A stretch of DNA of 6,859 bases, from contig DAOUPS010000045.1 of the NCBI GenBank assembly GCA_030626045.1, positions 1 through 6,859 on the forward strand. The letters run 5' to 3'. The notes under the pieces are model-generated. The model saw only the letters and a program-made list of their open reading frames with translations, ran no database searches and was not told the DNA's origin. Below, piece by piece: positions 1 through 5,443 of the stretch. Source of the stretch: a bacterium (GTDB lineage Bacteria; Patescibacteriota; Minisyncoccia; Moranbacterales; DUUL01). The stretch's first letter is position 1. Each line of letters opens with the position of its first letter. A program made the position numbers and the translations under genes.

Positions 1-1176
1 ATCCTGAAGGTCCTTATACTTTTGAAGTACTTTCTGGACGTTTCTTGCGACATCATAGTGCTCTTTGCCAATAATTTTTTCATCCATAATTGTTGAATTT
101 GAATCCAACGGATCGACGGATGGATATATTCCAATTTCTGATAATGTGCGGGACAACACAACCGTAGAATCAAGATGCGAGAATGTTGTAGCCGGTGCCG
201 GATCAGTTAAGTCATCAGCCGGAACATAAACAGCCTGAACGGACGTAATGGAGCCTTTTATTGTTGACGTGATCCGCTCTTGAAGCTTGCCCATGTCTTC
301 TGCCAGTGTAGGTTGGTATCCAACAGCCGAAGGAATGCGCCCGAGAAGAGCGGATACCTCAGAGCCTGCTTGAGTAAATCGGAAAATGTTGTCAATAAAC
401 AAGAGGATGTCCTTACTCTTCTCGTCGCGGAAATATTCTGCCATTGCCAAGGCCGTAAGGGCAACACGCTGCCGCGCTCCCGGCGGCTCGTTCATTTGTC
501 CGAACACCAAGGATGTTTTTTTGAGAACACCCGACTCGGTCATTTCATTATATAGATCGTTTCCTTCACGTGTTCTTTCTCCAACACCGGCAAACACGGA
601 ATATCCACCGTGTTCTTGGGCAATGTTACGAATCAACTCCTGAATAAGAACGGTTTTTCCCACACCGGCGCCTCCAAATAAACCAACTTTACCGCCGGCC
701 AAAAAAGGACAGATCAAATCAACAACTTTAATTCCGGTTTCAAACACTTTGGTTTCTATGGACTGATCTTTGAACGCTGGTGCCGCGCGATGTATCGAAT
801 GCCTCTGTTTTGCCGCTATTTCCCCCTTGCCGTCAATCGGATTCCCTAGTACGTCAAGCATTCGTCCAAGCGTACTTTCTCCCACTGGAACAGAGATCGG
901 CTGTCCTGTGTCAATCACATTAATTCCACGGCGCAATCCATCGGTTGAGCTCATAGCAACGCATTTTACCTGCTTTGATCCAAGATGCTGTGCAACTTCC
1001 AAGACGATCTTATTATTAGACTTCTTTTCACCTTCATTCTCAAGAACCAACTCAAGTGCGTTGTTTATTGCCGGCAATTCATCAGAAAATTCAACATCCA
1101 CGACTGGTCCGATGATCTGGGTAATTTTACCAATATTTTTCATATTTTTCGTTAAATCCATTGCATAACTAGCCAT
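1..1176 (-). CDS. atpD: F1 ATP synthase subunit beta, 3' end cut by window edge
   Basis: Catalytic subunit of the F1 head, which makes or hydrolyses ATP at the cytoplasmic face. The frame is open to the left edge, giving 392 codons; about 80 C-terminal residues, including the DELSEED region, lie outside. Visible motifs, numbered from the ATG at 1176: the N-terminal beta-barrel start GKITQIIGPVVDVEF, P-loop GGAGVGKT at 168-175, GERTREGND with the catalytic Glu at 200, Walker B LLFIDN with Asp262, then the PSVDPLDSNS family signature. Three in-frame ATGs are possible (1176, 1161, 1143). Family alignment favours 1143 (MKNIGKIT), while 1176 is the longest; none has a clear Shine-Dalgarno sequence. 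It is the last gene seen in the operon, 199 bp after atpG, and atpC probably follows. Identity is certain; the start is not. Confidence 0.97.
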   Translation of the reverse strand, partial: MASYAMDLTKNMKNIGKITQIIGPVVDVEFSDELPAINNALELVLENEGEKKSNNKIVLEVAQHLGSKQVKCVAMSSTDGLRRGINVIDTGQPISVPVGESTLGRMLDVLGNPIDGKGEIAAKQRHSIHRAAPAFKDQSIETKVFETGIKVVDLICPFLAGGKVGLFGGAGVGKTVLIQELIRNIAQEHGGYSVFAGVGERTREGNDLYNEMTESGVLKKTSLVFGQMNEPPGARQRVALTALAMAEYFRDEKSKDILLFIDNIFRFTQAGSEVSALLGRIPSAVGYQPTLAEDMGKLQERITSTIKGSITSVQAVYVPADDLTDPAPATTFSHLDSTVVLSRTLSEIGIYPSVDPLDSNSTIMDEKIIGKEHYDVARNVQKVLQKYKDLQD

Positions 1177-1188
1177 ATAATGCTTAAT

Positions 1189-1203
1189 GGGAACAATCCC
1201 TTA
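1189..1203 (-). repeat. Short palindrome of the operon's intergenic repeat family
   Basis: On the minus strand it reads TAAGGGATTGTTCCC, with GGGA/TCCC arms, and lies 12 bp before the longest atpD start. It matches the elements at 4057-4071, 4516-4529 and 5050-5063 (consensus close to TARGGRAYTGTYYC). On the plus strand it is followed by TAGCTTC, also found beside the copy at 4057-4071. Its role is unknown; it may be a REP-like remnant. Confidence 0.55.
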
Positions 1204-1251
1204 GCTTCTAACTACGCAGTATGTCTTATGTATTAATTAAGAAATTATTTT

Positions 1252-1279
1252 CAAGCTGGTTTTTGCCAGTAAAGATTAG
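1252..1279 (-). repeat. Dispersed repeat block with small hairpin, copy 1
   Basis: The minus-strand sequence of this 28-bp block matches plus-strand 6796-6822 at about 25 of 28 positions. It contains a small hairpin with CTGG/CCAG arms (1256-1269). A second block (1334-1349 here, 6776-6791 at the other site) lies on the same side in both copies, 54 bp away here and 4 bp away there. No U-tract follows the hairpin, so it is not called a terminator. Confidence 0.5.
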
Positions 1280-1291
1280 AAAGTTTATTTA

Positions 1292-1329
1292 TCATTGTCG
1301 CACACTAGCCATGCAACACATAATCCTCT
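1292..1329 (-). other. Possible displaced atpD ribosome-binding site with 9-codon mini-ORF
   Basis: The minus strand carries AGAGG (1329-1325), three bases later ATG (1321-1319), and in the same frame a second ATG (1312-1310) that begins the upstream copy of ATGGCTAGT. The frame encodes only MCCMASVRQ and stops at TGA (1294-1292). It may be the original atpD initiation site, cut off from the gene by the 127-bp interval, or a short leader peptide. Both readings are inference. Confidence 0.3.
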
Positions 1330-1375
1330 TGATAATTTTTTGGCAGAAATTAGTTTGAAAACAGTTAAATTAAAA

Positions 1376-2347
1376 TTATTCCAAAGCAATTCTTCCGGAC
1401 GTTACTTCGGCAATTTCTCGGGTGATATTCATTTGCCGTATTTGATTATATGAATACTGCAATTGGCTTACCATGTCACTGGCCGCTTCCGTAGCGTTTT
1501 TCATAGCTATCATACGCACCGATTCTCTTGATGCATTTGATTCAAGAATCGCGTGATACAGTTGCATTTCAACCAGGCGAGGCAAAAGGCTTCCGACTAC
1601 CTCTCTTGGGCTTGGTTCTATTTTATAACCGATAGATTCCTCGCCATTATTTTCGTTTTGTGGTTTCTCGCCGGCAGTATCTCCCATCCCTTCAATTTGT
1701 TTTTCAATGTCAATTCGCGAAATAGGCAACAGTTGCCTCAATTTTGGCTCCTGTATCAAGGCATTTTTATAATCCGTATAGGCGATAACAACTTTGTCAT
1801 ATTTTTTTGCTTCATAGTCATTGATCACTATTTGTGCCAGCGGACGAATGGCGTCAACTGTCGGCACGTAATCAAATTCATCAAAGGCGGCAATAACATC
1901 ATAATCTCTGTTATGAAGGTACTGGAAGCCTTTTTTGCCTACCGCGATAAAACAAAATTCAAGTTTCTCATCAGGCACGCCGGAATAAACTCTTCTGGTA
2001 CCAATTCTATTGATCTTGATTAAACTCGGAGCCTTAACCTGCTTCATGAGCTTTTTAATGATCTGGGTATTGTACGCTCCGCACAAACCCCTATTAGACG
2101 TCACTAAAACAACTAATATCTTTTTTACCTCGCGCATTTCAAGAAGGCCATGCTGGTATTTTTCAAAGGCTCTGGAAAGATTTGTGAGAACATTCCAGGC
2201 TGAATGCGCATATGCCTTGCCGGCTAATGCTTTGGCCACTTCCTTTTTCATTTTCGCGGCTGCGACCATTCCCATAGCTCGCGTTATTTTACGCGTATTG
2301 TTGATCGATTTTATTCTTCTTTGGATCTCTTTTGAATTTCCTGCCAT
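1376..2347 (-). CDS. atpG: F1 ATP synthase subunit gamma
   Basis: Central rotor shaft that turns inside the alpha3beta3 head and couples it to the c-ring. The protein has 323 residues; the E. coli subunit has 287. The N-terminal coiled coil carries the family hallmark (KEIQRRI, NTRKITRAMGMVAAAKM, residues 6-33), followed by TSNRGLCGAYN (83-93) in the Rossmann-like domain, and a C-terminal helix with ASRESVRMIAMKNATEAASD (272-291). The C terminus ends in TSGRIALE. Extra length lies in two places: about 107-130, and an Asn/Glu/Gly-rich stretch at about 213-240. The ATG at 2347 is supported by AGGA seven bases upstream and by MAGNSKEIQ matching family N-termini. It follows atpA by 9 bp, so translational coupling is likely. 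Confidence 0.98.
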   Translation of the reverse strand: MAGNSKEIQRRIKSINNTRKITRAMGMVAAAKMKKEVAKALAGKAYAHSAWNVLTNLSRAFEKYQHGLLEMREVKKILVVLVTSNRGLCGAYNTQIIKKLMKQVKAPSLIKINRIGTRRVYSGVPDEKLEFCFIAVGKKGFQYLHNRDYDVIAAFDEFDYVPTVDAIRPLAQIVINDYEAKKYDKVVIAYTDYKNALIQEPKLRQLLPISRIDIEKQIEGMGDTAGEKPQNENNGEESIGYKIEPSPREVVGSLLPRLVEMQLYHAILESNASRESVRMIAMKNATEAASDMVSQLQYSYNQIRQMNITREIAEVTSGRIALE

Positions 2348-2354
2348 ACAATAT

Positions 2355-2358
2355 TCCT
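2355..2358 (-). promoter_or_regulatory. Shine-Dalgarno site of atpG
   Basis: AGGA on the minus strand, seven bases before the atpG ATG and overlapping the TAG stop of atpA (TAGGA). It is the only well-placed ribosome-binding site in front of an intact gene here. The overlap suggests that ribosomes ending atpA re-initiate on atpG. Confidence 0.7.
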
Positions 2359-3943
2359 ATTTCTTAGAAGACTCTCTTTCAGAGAGCGATTTTTTTTCGC
2401 TTTCGCTGACAGTACTATGTTCTACATTCCATATGTCCTTAAAGTCTTTAGTAGTCGCATTAAGCTTTTTTTCCATTTTCTCCGTAATTTCTTTTTTCTC
2501 TTTTATTTCTTTCATTGTTCTTCTGCTCGTCTCTGACACATATTTCAGAAATGACTCCTCGAAATCTTTTATCTTTTCAGTATCTACATCATCAAGATAT
2601 CCATTTGTCAATGCCCACATGATCACGACTTGATGTTCCATGCTCTTTGGCTTGTATAAGTCCTGCTTCAAAACTTCAACTGTTTTATATCCTCTGTTGA
2701 TCCGTTTTTTCGTTTTTTCATCCAAATCGGAACCAAACTTCGTAAAGGCTTCAAGCTCCCTAAATTGAGCCAATTCAAGCTTTACTTTCCCCGCTACCTT
2801 TTTCATAGCTTTTGTCTGCGCAGAAGATCCGACTCTTGATACCGACAAGCCGACGTTAATAGCGGGACGGATGCCTTGGAAGAACAGATCTGATTCAAGG
2901 AAGATCTGTCCGTCTGTAATGGAGATCACGTTGGTCGGAATATAGGCTGAGATGTCTCCAGCCTGTGTTTCAATGATCGGTAAAGCTGTTAATGACCCTC
3001 CGCCAAAGTCCTTACTGAGTTTTGCGCTTCTTTCCAGTAACCGTGAATGAAGATAAAACACATCGCCCGGGTATGCTTCCCGTCCGGGAGGCCGCTTAAG
3101 AAGCAATGAGATCTGGCGGTATGACCACGCGTGTTTTGACAAATCGTCATAAATTATCAGAACATCTTTTCCTTTATCCATAAAATATTCGCCAATGGCG
3201 CATCCCGCATAAGGTGCGATATATGAATAGGCGGCGGAATCCGATGAACCGGCAACAACAATGATCGTATACTCAAGCGCTTCATGTTCTTTCAGCTTTG
3301 CCGTGATCTGTGCTATCTTTGACTTTTTCTGTCCTATCGCAACATAGATGCATACCACATCTTGTCCTTTTTGGTTGATAATTGCATCAATGGCAATGGC
3401 TGTTTTTCCGGTTTGGCGATCACCAATGATCAATTCTCTTTGTCCTCGGCCGATTGGGATCATAGCATCGACGGCCTTGATCCCTGTTTGCAGAGGCTGG
3501 TTTACGGATTCACGCATGATCACGCCAGGAGCAATTTTTTCAATGGGATAATATAATTCCGCATCAATGGAACTGCCACCGTCTATCGGCTGGCCCACGG
3601 GATTGATAACTCGCCCCATCATGTTCTCTGCGACGGGAACAGAAAGGATCTTTCCGGTCGATGCCGCGGTTGTTCCTTCTTTGATCTTGTGGATCTCACC
3701 GATAACAATAACTCCAACCGCGCCCTCTTCAAGATTCAATACTACTCCGTAAAGATCCTCCTCGTCCTCTTTTTTGTCAATATTAAAACGTATCATTTCT
3801 GACATCATTACGTCGTCAAGCCCGATAATTCTTACAATTCCATCTCCAGCCTCAACTACTGTTCCGATTTTTTTTGTTTCTGCGGATACATCAGTTTCGG
3901 ATATTTGTCTTTTAAGTTGTTCGATAATAAAATCCTTGTTCAT
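2357..3943 (-). CDS. atpA: F1 ATP synthase subunit alpha
   Basis: Non-catalytic nucleotide-binding subunit of the F1 head, which supplies the arginine finger to the beta active sites. It has 528 residues; the E. coli subunit has 513. Visible features: N-terminal helix MNKDFIIEQLKRQI, beta barrel at about 25-95, P-loop GDRQTGKT at 174-181, Walker B region VLIIYDDLSK at 261-270, RPPGREAYPGDVFYLHSRLL at 284-303, and the PAINVGLSVSRVG signature at 360-372 with Arg370 as the arginine finger. The last 20 or so residues form a Ser/Glu/Lys-rich tail beyond the usual end. A TTG at 3961 would add six residues, but the ATG at 3943 fits family N-termini. A 125-bp gap with a MITE-like element separates it from atpH; atpG follows closely. 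Confidence 0.98.
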   Translation of the reverse strand: MNKDFIIEQLKRQISETDVSAETKKIGTVVEAGDGIVRIIGLDDVMMSEMIRFNIDKKEDEEDLYGVVLNLEEGAVGVIVIGEIHKIKEGTTAASTGKILSVPVAENMMGRVINPVGQPIDGGSSIDAELYYPIEKIAPGVIMRESVNQPLQTGIKAVDAMIPIGRGQRELIIGDRQTGKTAIAIDAIINQKGQDVVCIYVAIGQKKSKIAQITAKLKEHEALEYTIIVVAGSSDSAAYSYIAPYAGCAIGEYFMDKGKDVLIIYDDLSKHAWSYRQISLLLKRPPGREAYPGDVFYLHSRLLERSAKLSKDFGGGSLTALPIIETQAGDISAYIPTNVISITDGQIFLESDLFFQGIRPAINVGLSVSRVGSSAQTKAMKKVAGKVKLELAQFRELEAFTKFGSDLDEKTKKRINRGYKTVEVLKQDLYKPKSMEHQVVIMWALTNGYLDDVDTEKIKDFEESFLKYVSETSRRTMKEIKEKKEITEKMEKKLNATTKDFKDIWNVEHSTVSESEKKSLSERESSKK

Positions 3944-3971
3944 GATCAATAACTTTATCAAAATTAGATTA

Positions 3972-4070
3972 TGGAGACTGTTTCCAAACTAACTCCTGCC
4001 AATCCCGCTTAGCGGGATGCCAACGCCTGTCCGCCGATGAGGCGGGAAGCTAGTTTAGAGACAGTCTCTT
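3972..4070. repeat. MITE-like inverted-repeat element between atpH and atpA
   Basis: The arms 3972-3991 and 4051-4070 are inverted copies of each other (16 of 20 positions), and looser similarity continues inward. Each arm is itself palindromic (GGAGACTGTTTCC; AGAGACAGTCTCT). The GC-rich centre holds two hairpins: 4002-4018, with a perfect 7-bp stem ATCCCGC/GCGGGAT and 3-base loop, and 4031-4045, CCGCC/GGCGG with a 5-base loop. TAT flanks both sides and could be a 3-bp target duplication. The right end supplies part of the atpH stop codon. There is no coding capacity. It resembles non-autonomous elements or REP/BIME-type repeats; no U-tract marks it as a terminator. Confidence 0.7.
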
Positions 4071-4071
4071 A
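4057..4071 (-). repeat. Palindrome overlapping the atpH stop codon
   Basis: The minus strand reads TAAGAGACTGTCTCT; the TAA is the atpH stop and the rest is a perfect 6+1+6 palindrome (AGAGAC/GTCTCT). It is the outer end of the 99-bp element and a member of the TARGGRAYTGTYYC-like family seen in other gaps. Confidence 0.65.
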
Positions 4072-4476
4072 TGATAACGCGCTTTTAAGCTTGTTAAGTT
4101 TCTCTTTTACGCTTGCGTCCATGATCTCATTGCCTATTTTAACTACAAATCCGCCTTTCAGTGTGCTATCGGATGCTACGGAAACGTTTAACTTTTCCTC
4201 ATCAATGCCATATTTCTCTGAAAGCCTCATTTTTAGGATCCCGATCTCATTATCTAAAAGGGGTTCAGCGCTCCTAATGTCAACATCAAGTTCCTGCTCG
4301 GATTGCTTTTTTAAAACTGAATAAATTTGCTCAACCCTTGACATTTCTGAAACATCTTTGTTTTTTAAAAACAAATTAGAAATATCGCGAATTCCTTTTT
4401 TTAGCTCATCCGAACCAAGTTTTTGATGTTCGAGATTAAGAAGAAGAAGCGCGTATTGTTTTGGGGTTATATGCAT
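4069..4476 (-). CDS. atpH: F1 ATP synthase subunit delta (OSCP-like), short form
   Basis: Peripheral-stalk subunit that joins the b subunits to the top of the alpha3beta3 head. The C-terminal domain is clear: after a helix ending LSEKYGIDEEKLNV comes LKGGFVVKIGNEIMDASVKEKLNKLKS, matching the family pattern GG-hydrophobic-I-G-D-x-hydrophobic-D-x-S-hydrophobic. At 135 residues it is well below the usual 175-180, and the missing length lies in the N-terminal helical bundle (residues 1 to about 65). The ATG at 4476 lacks a Shine-Dalgarno sequence, and no better upstream start was seen. The stop overlaps the palindromic element downstream. It lies 50 bp after atpF, the expected place for delta, which supports the call despite low family conservation. 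Confidence 0.9.
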   Translation of the reverse strand: MHITPKQYALLLLNLEHQKLGSDELKKGIRDISNLFLKNKDVSEMSRVEQIYSVLKKQSEQELDVDIRSAEPLLDNEIGILKMRLSEKYGIDEEKLNVSVASDSTLKGGFVVKIGNEIMDASVKEKLNKLKSALS

Positions 4477-4515
4477 TGTTTTGGAATTATGGTTTTTTGC
4501 TGCAAAAGCGTGCTC

Positions 4516-4529
4516 GGGAACAGTCCCTA
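4516..4529 (-). repeat. Palindrome overlapping the atpF stop codon
   Basis: The minus strand reads TAGGGACTGTTCCC. TAG is the atpF stop, and GGGACTGTTCCC, an imperfect palindrome with GGGA/TCCC arms, begins at its last base. Sequence and placement relative to the stop match the atpH copy at 4057-4071. Too short and without a U-tract to be called a terminator. Confidence 0.6.
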
Positions 4530-5021
4530 AATATTTTGCAGTGCATCCCTAGTAATTGATTTGCGGGTTTCACTGTCAAGTTCTTTTGACAATATTTTCT
4601 CGGTTGTCTGAATAACCAGCTGTCCAATCTCTTGCTTGGCTTCTTTGACCATCTCCTCTTTCTTGGTGTGAATTTGTTTTTTCGCCTGCTCTATAACTTT
4701 TTCGGTTTCTTTTTTTGCTTCCCCCACTATTTCTTGTTTACTTTCTTCTGCTTGTCTTTGCGCATTTTCGATAATTTCTTTTGCCTCTTTTTTTGCTTCT
4801 ATGAACTTTTCTTCTCGCGCTTTTTCTGCGCTTTCCAGTTGTTCTTGGGCTTTTTTCGCATCGGCAAGCCCTTTTTTGATTATGTCGCTTCTCTCGTCCA
4901 TATGCTTAAGAAGCGGTTTGTACGCAAATTTATACAACACACCAACAACAATGGCAAAATTCACTACTTGCGCAGCGAGCATCTTTATATCAATATGAAA
5001 CGTATTTATTAACTCGTCCAT
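4527..5021 (-). CDS. atpF: Fo ATP synthase subunit b
   Basis: Peripheral-stalk subunit: one N-terminal membrane helix and a long cytoplasmic coiled coil, usually a dimer, that holds the F1 head still against the rotor. The 164-residue length is normal (E. coli 156). Visible: a hydrophobic segment at about 13-32 (MLAAQVVNFAIVVGVLYKFA), the typical YKPLLKHMDERSDIIKKGL at 34-52, then an almost uninterrupted Ala/Glu/Lys/Gln-rich coiled coil to about 140, and a C-terminal region (LVIQTTEKILSKELD) that binds delta. The start MDELINTFHID fits the family. Upstream is an A-run directly before the ATG and no Shine-Dalgarno sequence. Only one b gene is seen; there is no b' paralogue. Confidence 0.96.
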   Translation of the reverse strand: MDELINTFHIDIKMLAAQVVNFAIVVGVLYKFAYKPLLKHMDERSDIIKKGLADAKKAQEQLESAEKAREEKFIEAKKEAKEIIENAQRQAEESKQEIVGEAKKETEKVIEQAKKQIHTKKEEMVKEAKQEIGQLVIQTTEKILSKELDSETRKSITRDALQNI

Positions 5022-5044
5022 TTTTTTGATTAATTAACAATATG

Positions 5045-5063
5045 GGATTGGAGACAATCCTAA
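5045..5063 (-). repeat. Palindromic repeat in the atpE-atpF gap
   Basis: GGATTG and CAATCC (5045-5060) form a perfect 6-bp stem with a 4-base loop. The minus strand of 5050-5063 reads TTAGGATTGTCTCC, close to the palindromes at 1189, 4057 and 4516. It lies 23 bp before the atpF start. No gene overlaps it. Confidence 0.5.
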
Positions 5064-5077
5064 TACCGCTCGATTTT

Positions 5078-5097
5078 GAGCTCCTCGAAAGGAACTC
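5078..5097 (-). other. Hairpin just after atpE
   Basis: The minus strand can fold as GAGTTCCT, UUCG loop, AGGAGCTC: an 8-bp stem with one G-U pair, ten bases after the atpE stop. No U-tract follows, so it is unlikely to be an intrinsic terminator. A stem here could protect the 3' end of atpE mRNA, which would suit a subunit needed in many copies; that role is inference. Confidence 0.45.
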
Positions 5098-5107
5098 TCA
5101 CCAGGCA

Positions 5108-5350
5108 CTATTTTATACTAAAGGCAATTACAAGCGCGTAAATAGCGATCGCTTCGGCAAATGCAATACTCAGAAACATAGTGGTTAAGATCTTTCCCAT
5201 TGCTTCTGGATTTCGTCCAATTGATTCCAATGCCTTTGCTCCAATGAGCCCAACGCCAATTCCAGGACCAATCGTTCCGAAACCGATTGCCACCGCCTTG
5301 GCAAGCATTGTTAGGTCAATTATCGCTTTTGTCGTTTCAACATGTTCCAT
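5108..5350 (-). CDS. atpE: Fo ATP synthase subunit c
   Basis: Proteolipid that forms the rotating membrane ring; each copy carries one ion per turn. It has 80 residues and two membrane helices. Helix 1 carries a glycine-rich run (GFGTIGPGIGVGLIG, 23-37), the polar loop has the invariant Arg-Asn-Pro (46-48), and helix 2 has the ion-binding Glu66 in AFAEAIAIYALV. Sodium-type rings keep a Gln in helix 1 and a Ser after the Glu (as in Ilyobacter); here Val and Ala stand there, so proton coupling is the better inference. The ATG at 5350 has no Shine-Dalgarno sequence, though c is normally the most heavily translated subunit; a possible promoter lies directly upstream. It sits between atpB and atpF as usual. 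Confidence 0.98.
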   Translation of the reverse strand: MEHVETTKAIIDLTMLAKAVAIGFGTIGPGIGVGLIGAKALESIGRNPEAMGKILTTMFLSIAFAEAIAIYALVIAFSIK

Positions 5351-5357
5351 TGTTTTT

Positions 5358-5387
5358 ACTATACGGTGGCATACAAGCCGCTTTCAA
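5358..5387 (-). promoter_or_regulatory. Possible internal promoter of atpE
   Basis: On the minus strand TTGAAA (5387-5382), an 18-base spacer and TATAGT (5363-5358) match the sigma70 pattern, each hexamer differing from consensus at one position. Initiation would fall at about 5350-5352, almost on the atpE ATG, giving a leaderless message. Such hexamers also arise by chance in AT-rich DNA, so this is tentative. Confidence 0.3.
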
Positions 5388-5443
5388 CAGAATTACCGGT
5401 CTTGCGTGCCAACCCTTAGTTATTAATGTTATATATACAATAT

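Larger units (their letters stand above)
1168..1312. repeat. 9-bp direct repeat bracketing 127 bp before atpD
   Basis: ACTAGCCAT occurs at 1168-1176 and again at 1304-1312, so ATGGCTAGT is read twice on the minus strand. The copy nearer the gene contains the longest possible atpD start codon. Similarity continues loosely past the 9 bp. This could be a target-site duplication around an inserted sequence or an old local duplication of the atpD start. Clear terminal inverted repeats are not seen at the ends of the 127-bp interval. Confidence 0.5.

Noticed and set aside
770..1168. Plus-strand open frame of 132 codons opposite atpD
   Set aside because: It is antisense to strongly conserved beta-subunit codons and has no recognisable domain, start signal or promoter.
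2010..2633. Plus-strand open frame of 207 codons with hydrophobic, Phe/Ser-rich translation
   Set aside because: It spans the antisense of atpG and atpA; the hydrophobic look comes from reading Lys/Glu-rich codons backwards.
3944..3961. TTG at 3961 as the atpA start
   Set aside because: It adds six residues absent from family N-termini; the ATG at 3943 begins the typical MNKDFIIEQL sequence.
4002..4045. GC-rich hairpins after atpH as an intrinsic terminator
   Set aside because: No run of U follows either stem on the minus strand, and a full terminator here would silence alpha, gamma and beta.
3972..4070. CRISPR-like repeat unit
   Set aside because: Only one inverted pair with no regular spacers; it is an inverted, not direct, repeat array.
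4632..5012. Plus-strand open frame rich in Phe, resembling a membrane protein
   Set aside because: It is the antisense of the Lys/Glu coiled coil of atpF, which always yields Phe/Leu-rich frames.
1228..5040. TTAATTAA occurring in two gaps (near 1232 and 5030)
   Set aside because: An 8-base A/T palindrome is expected by chance in A/T-rich spacers; no shared context was found.
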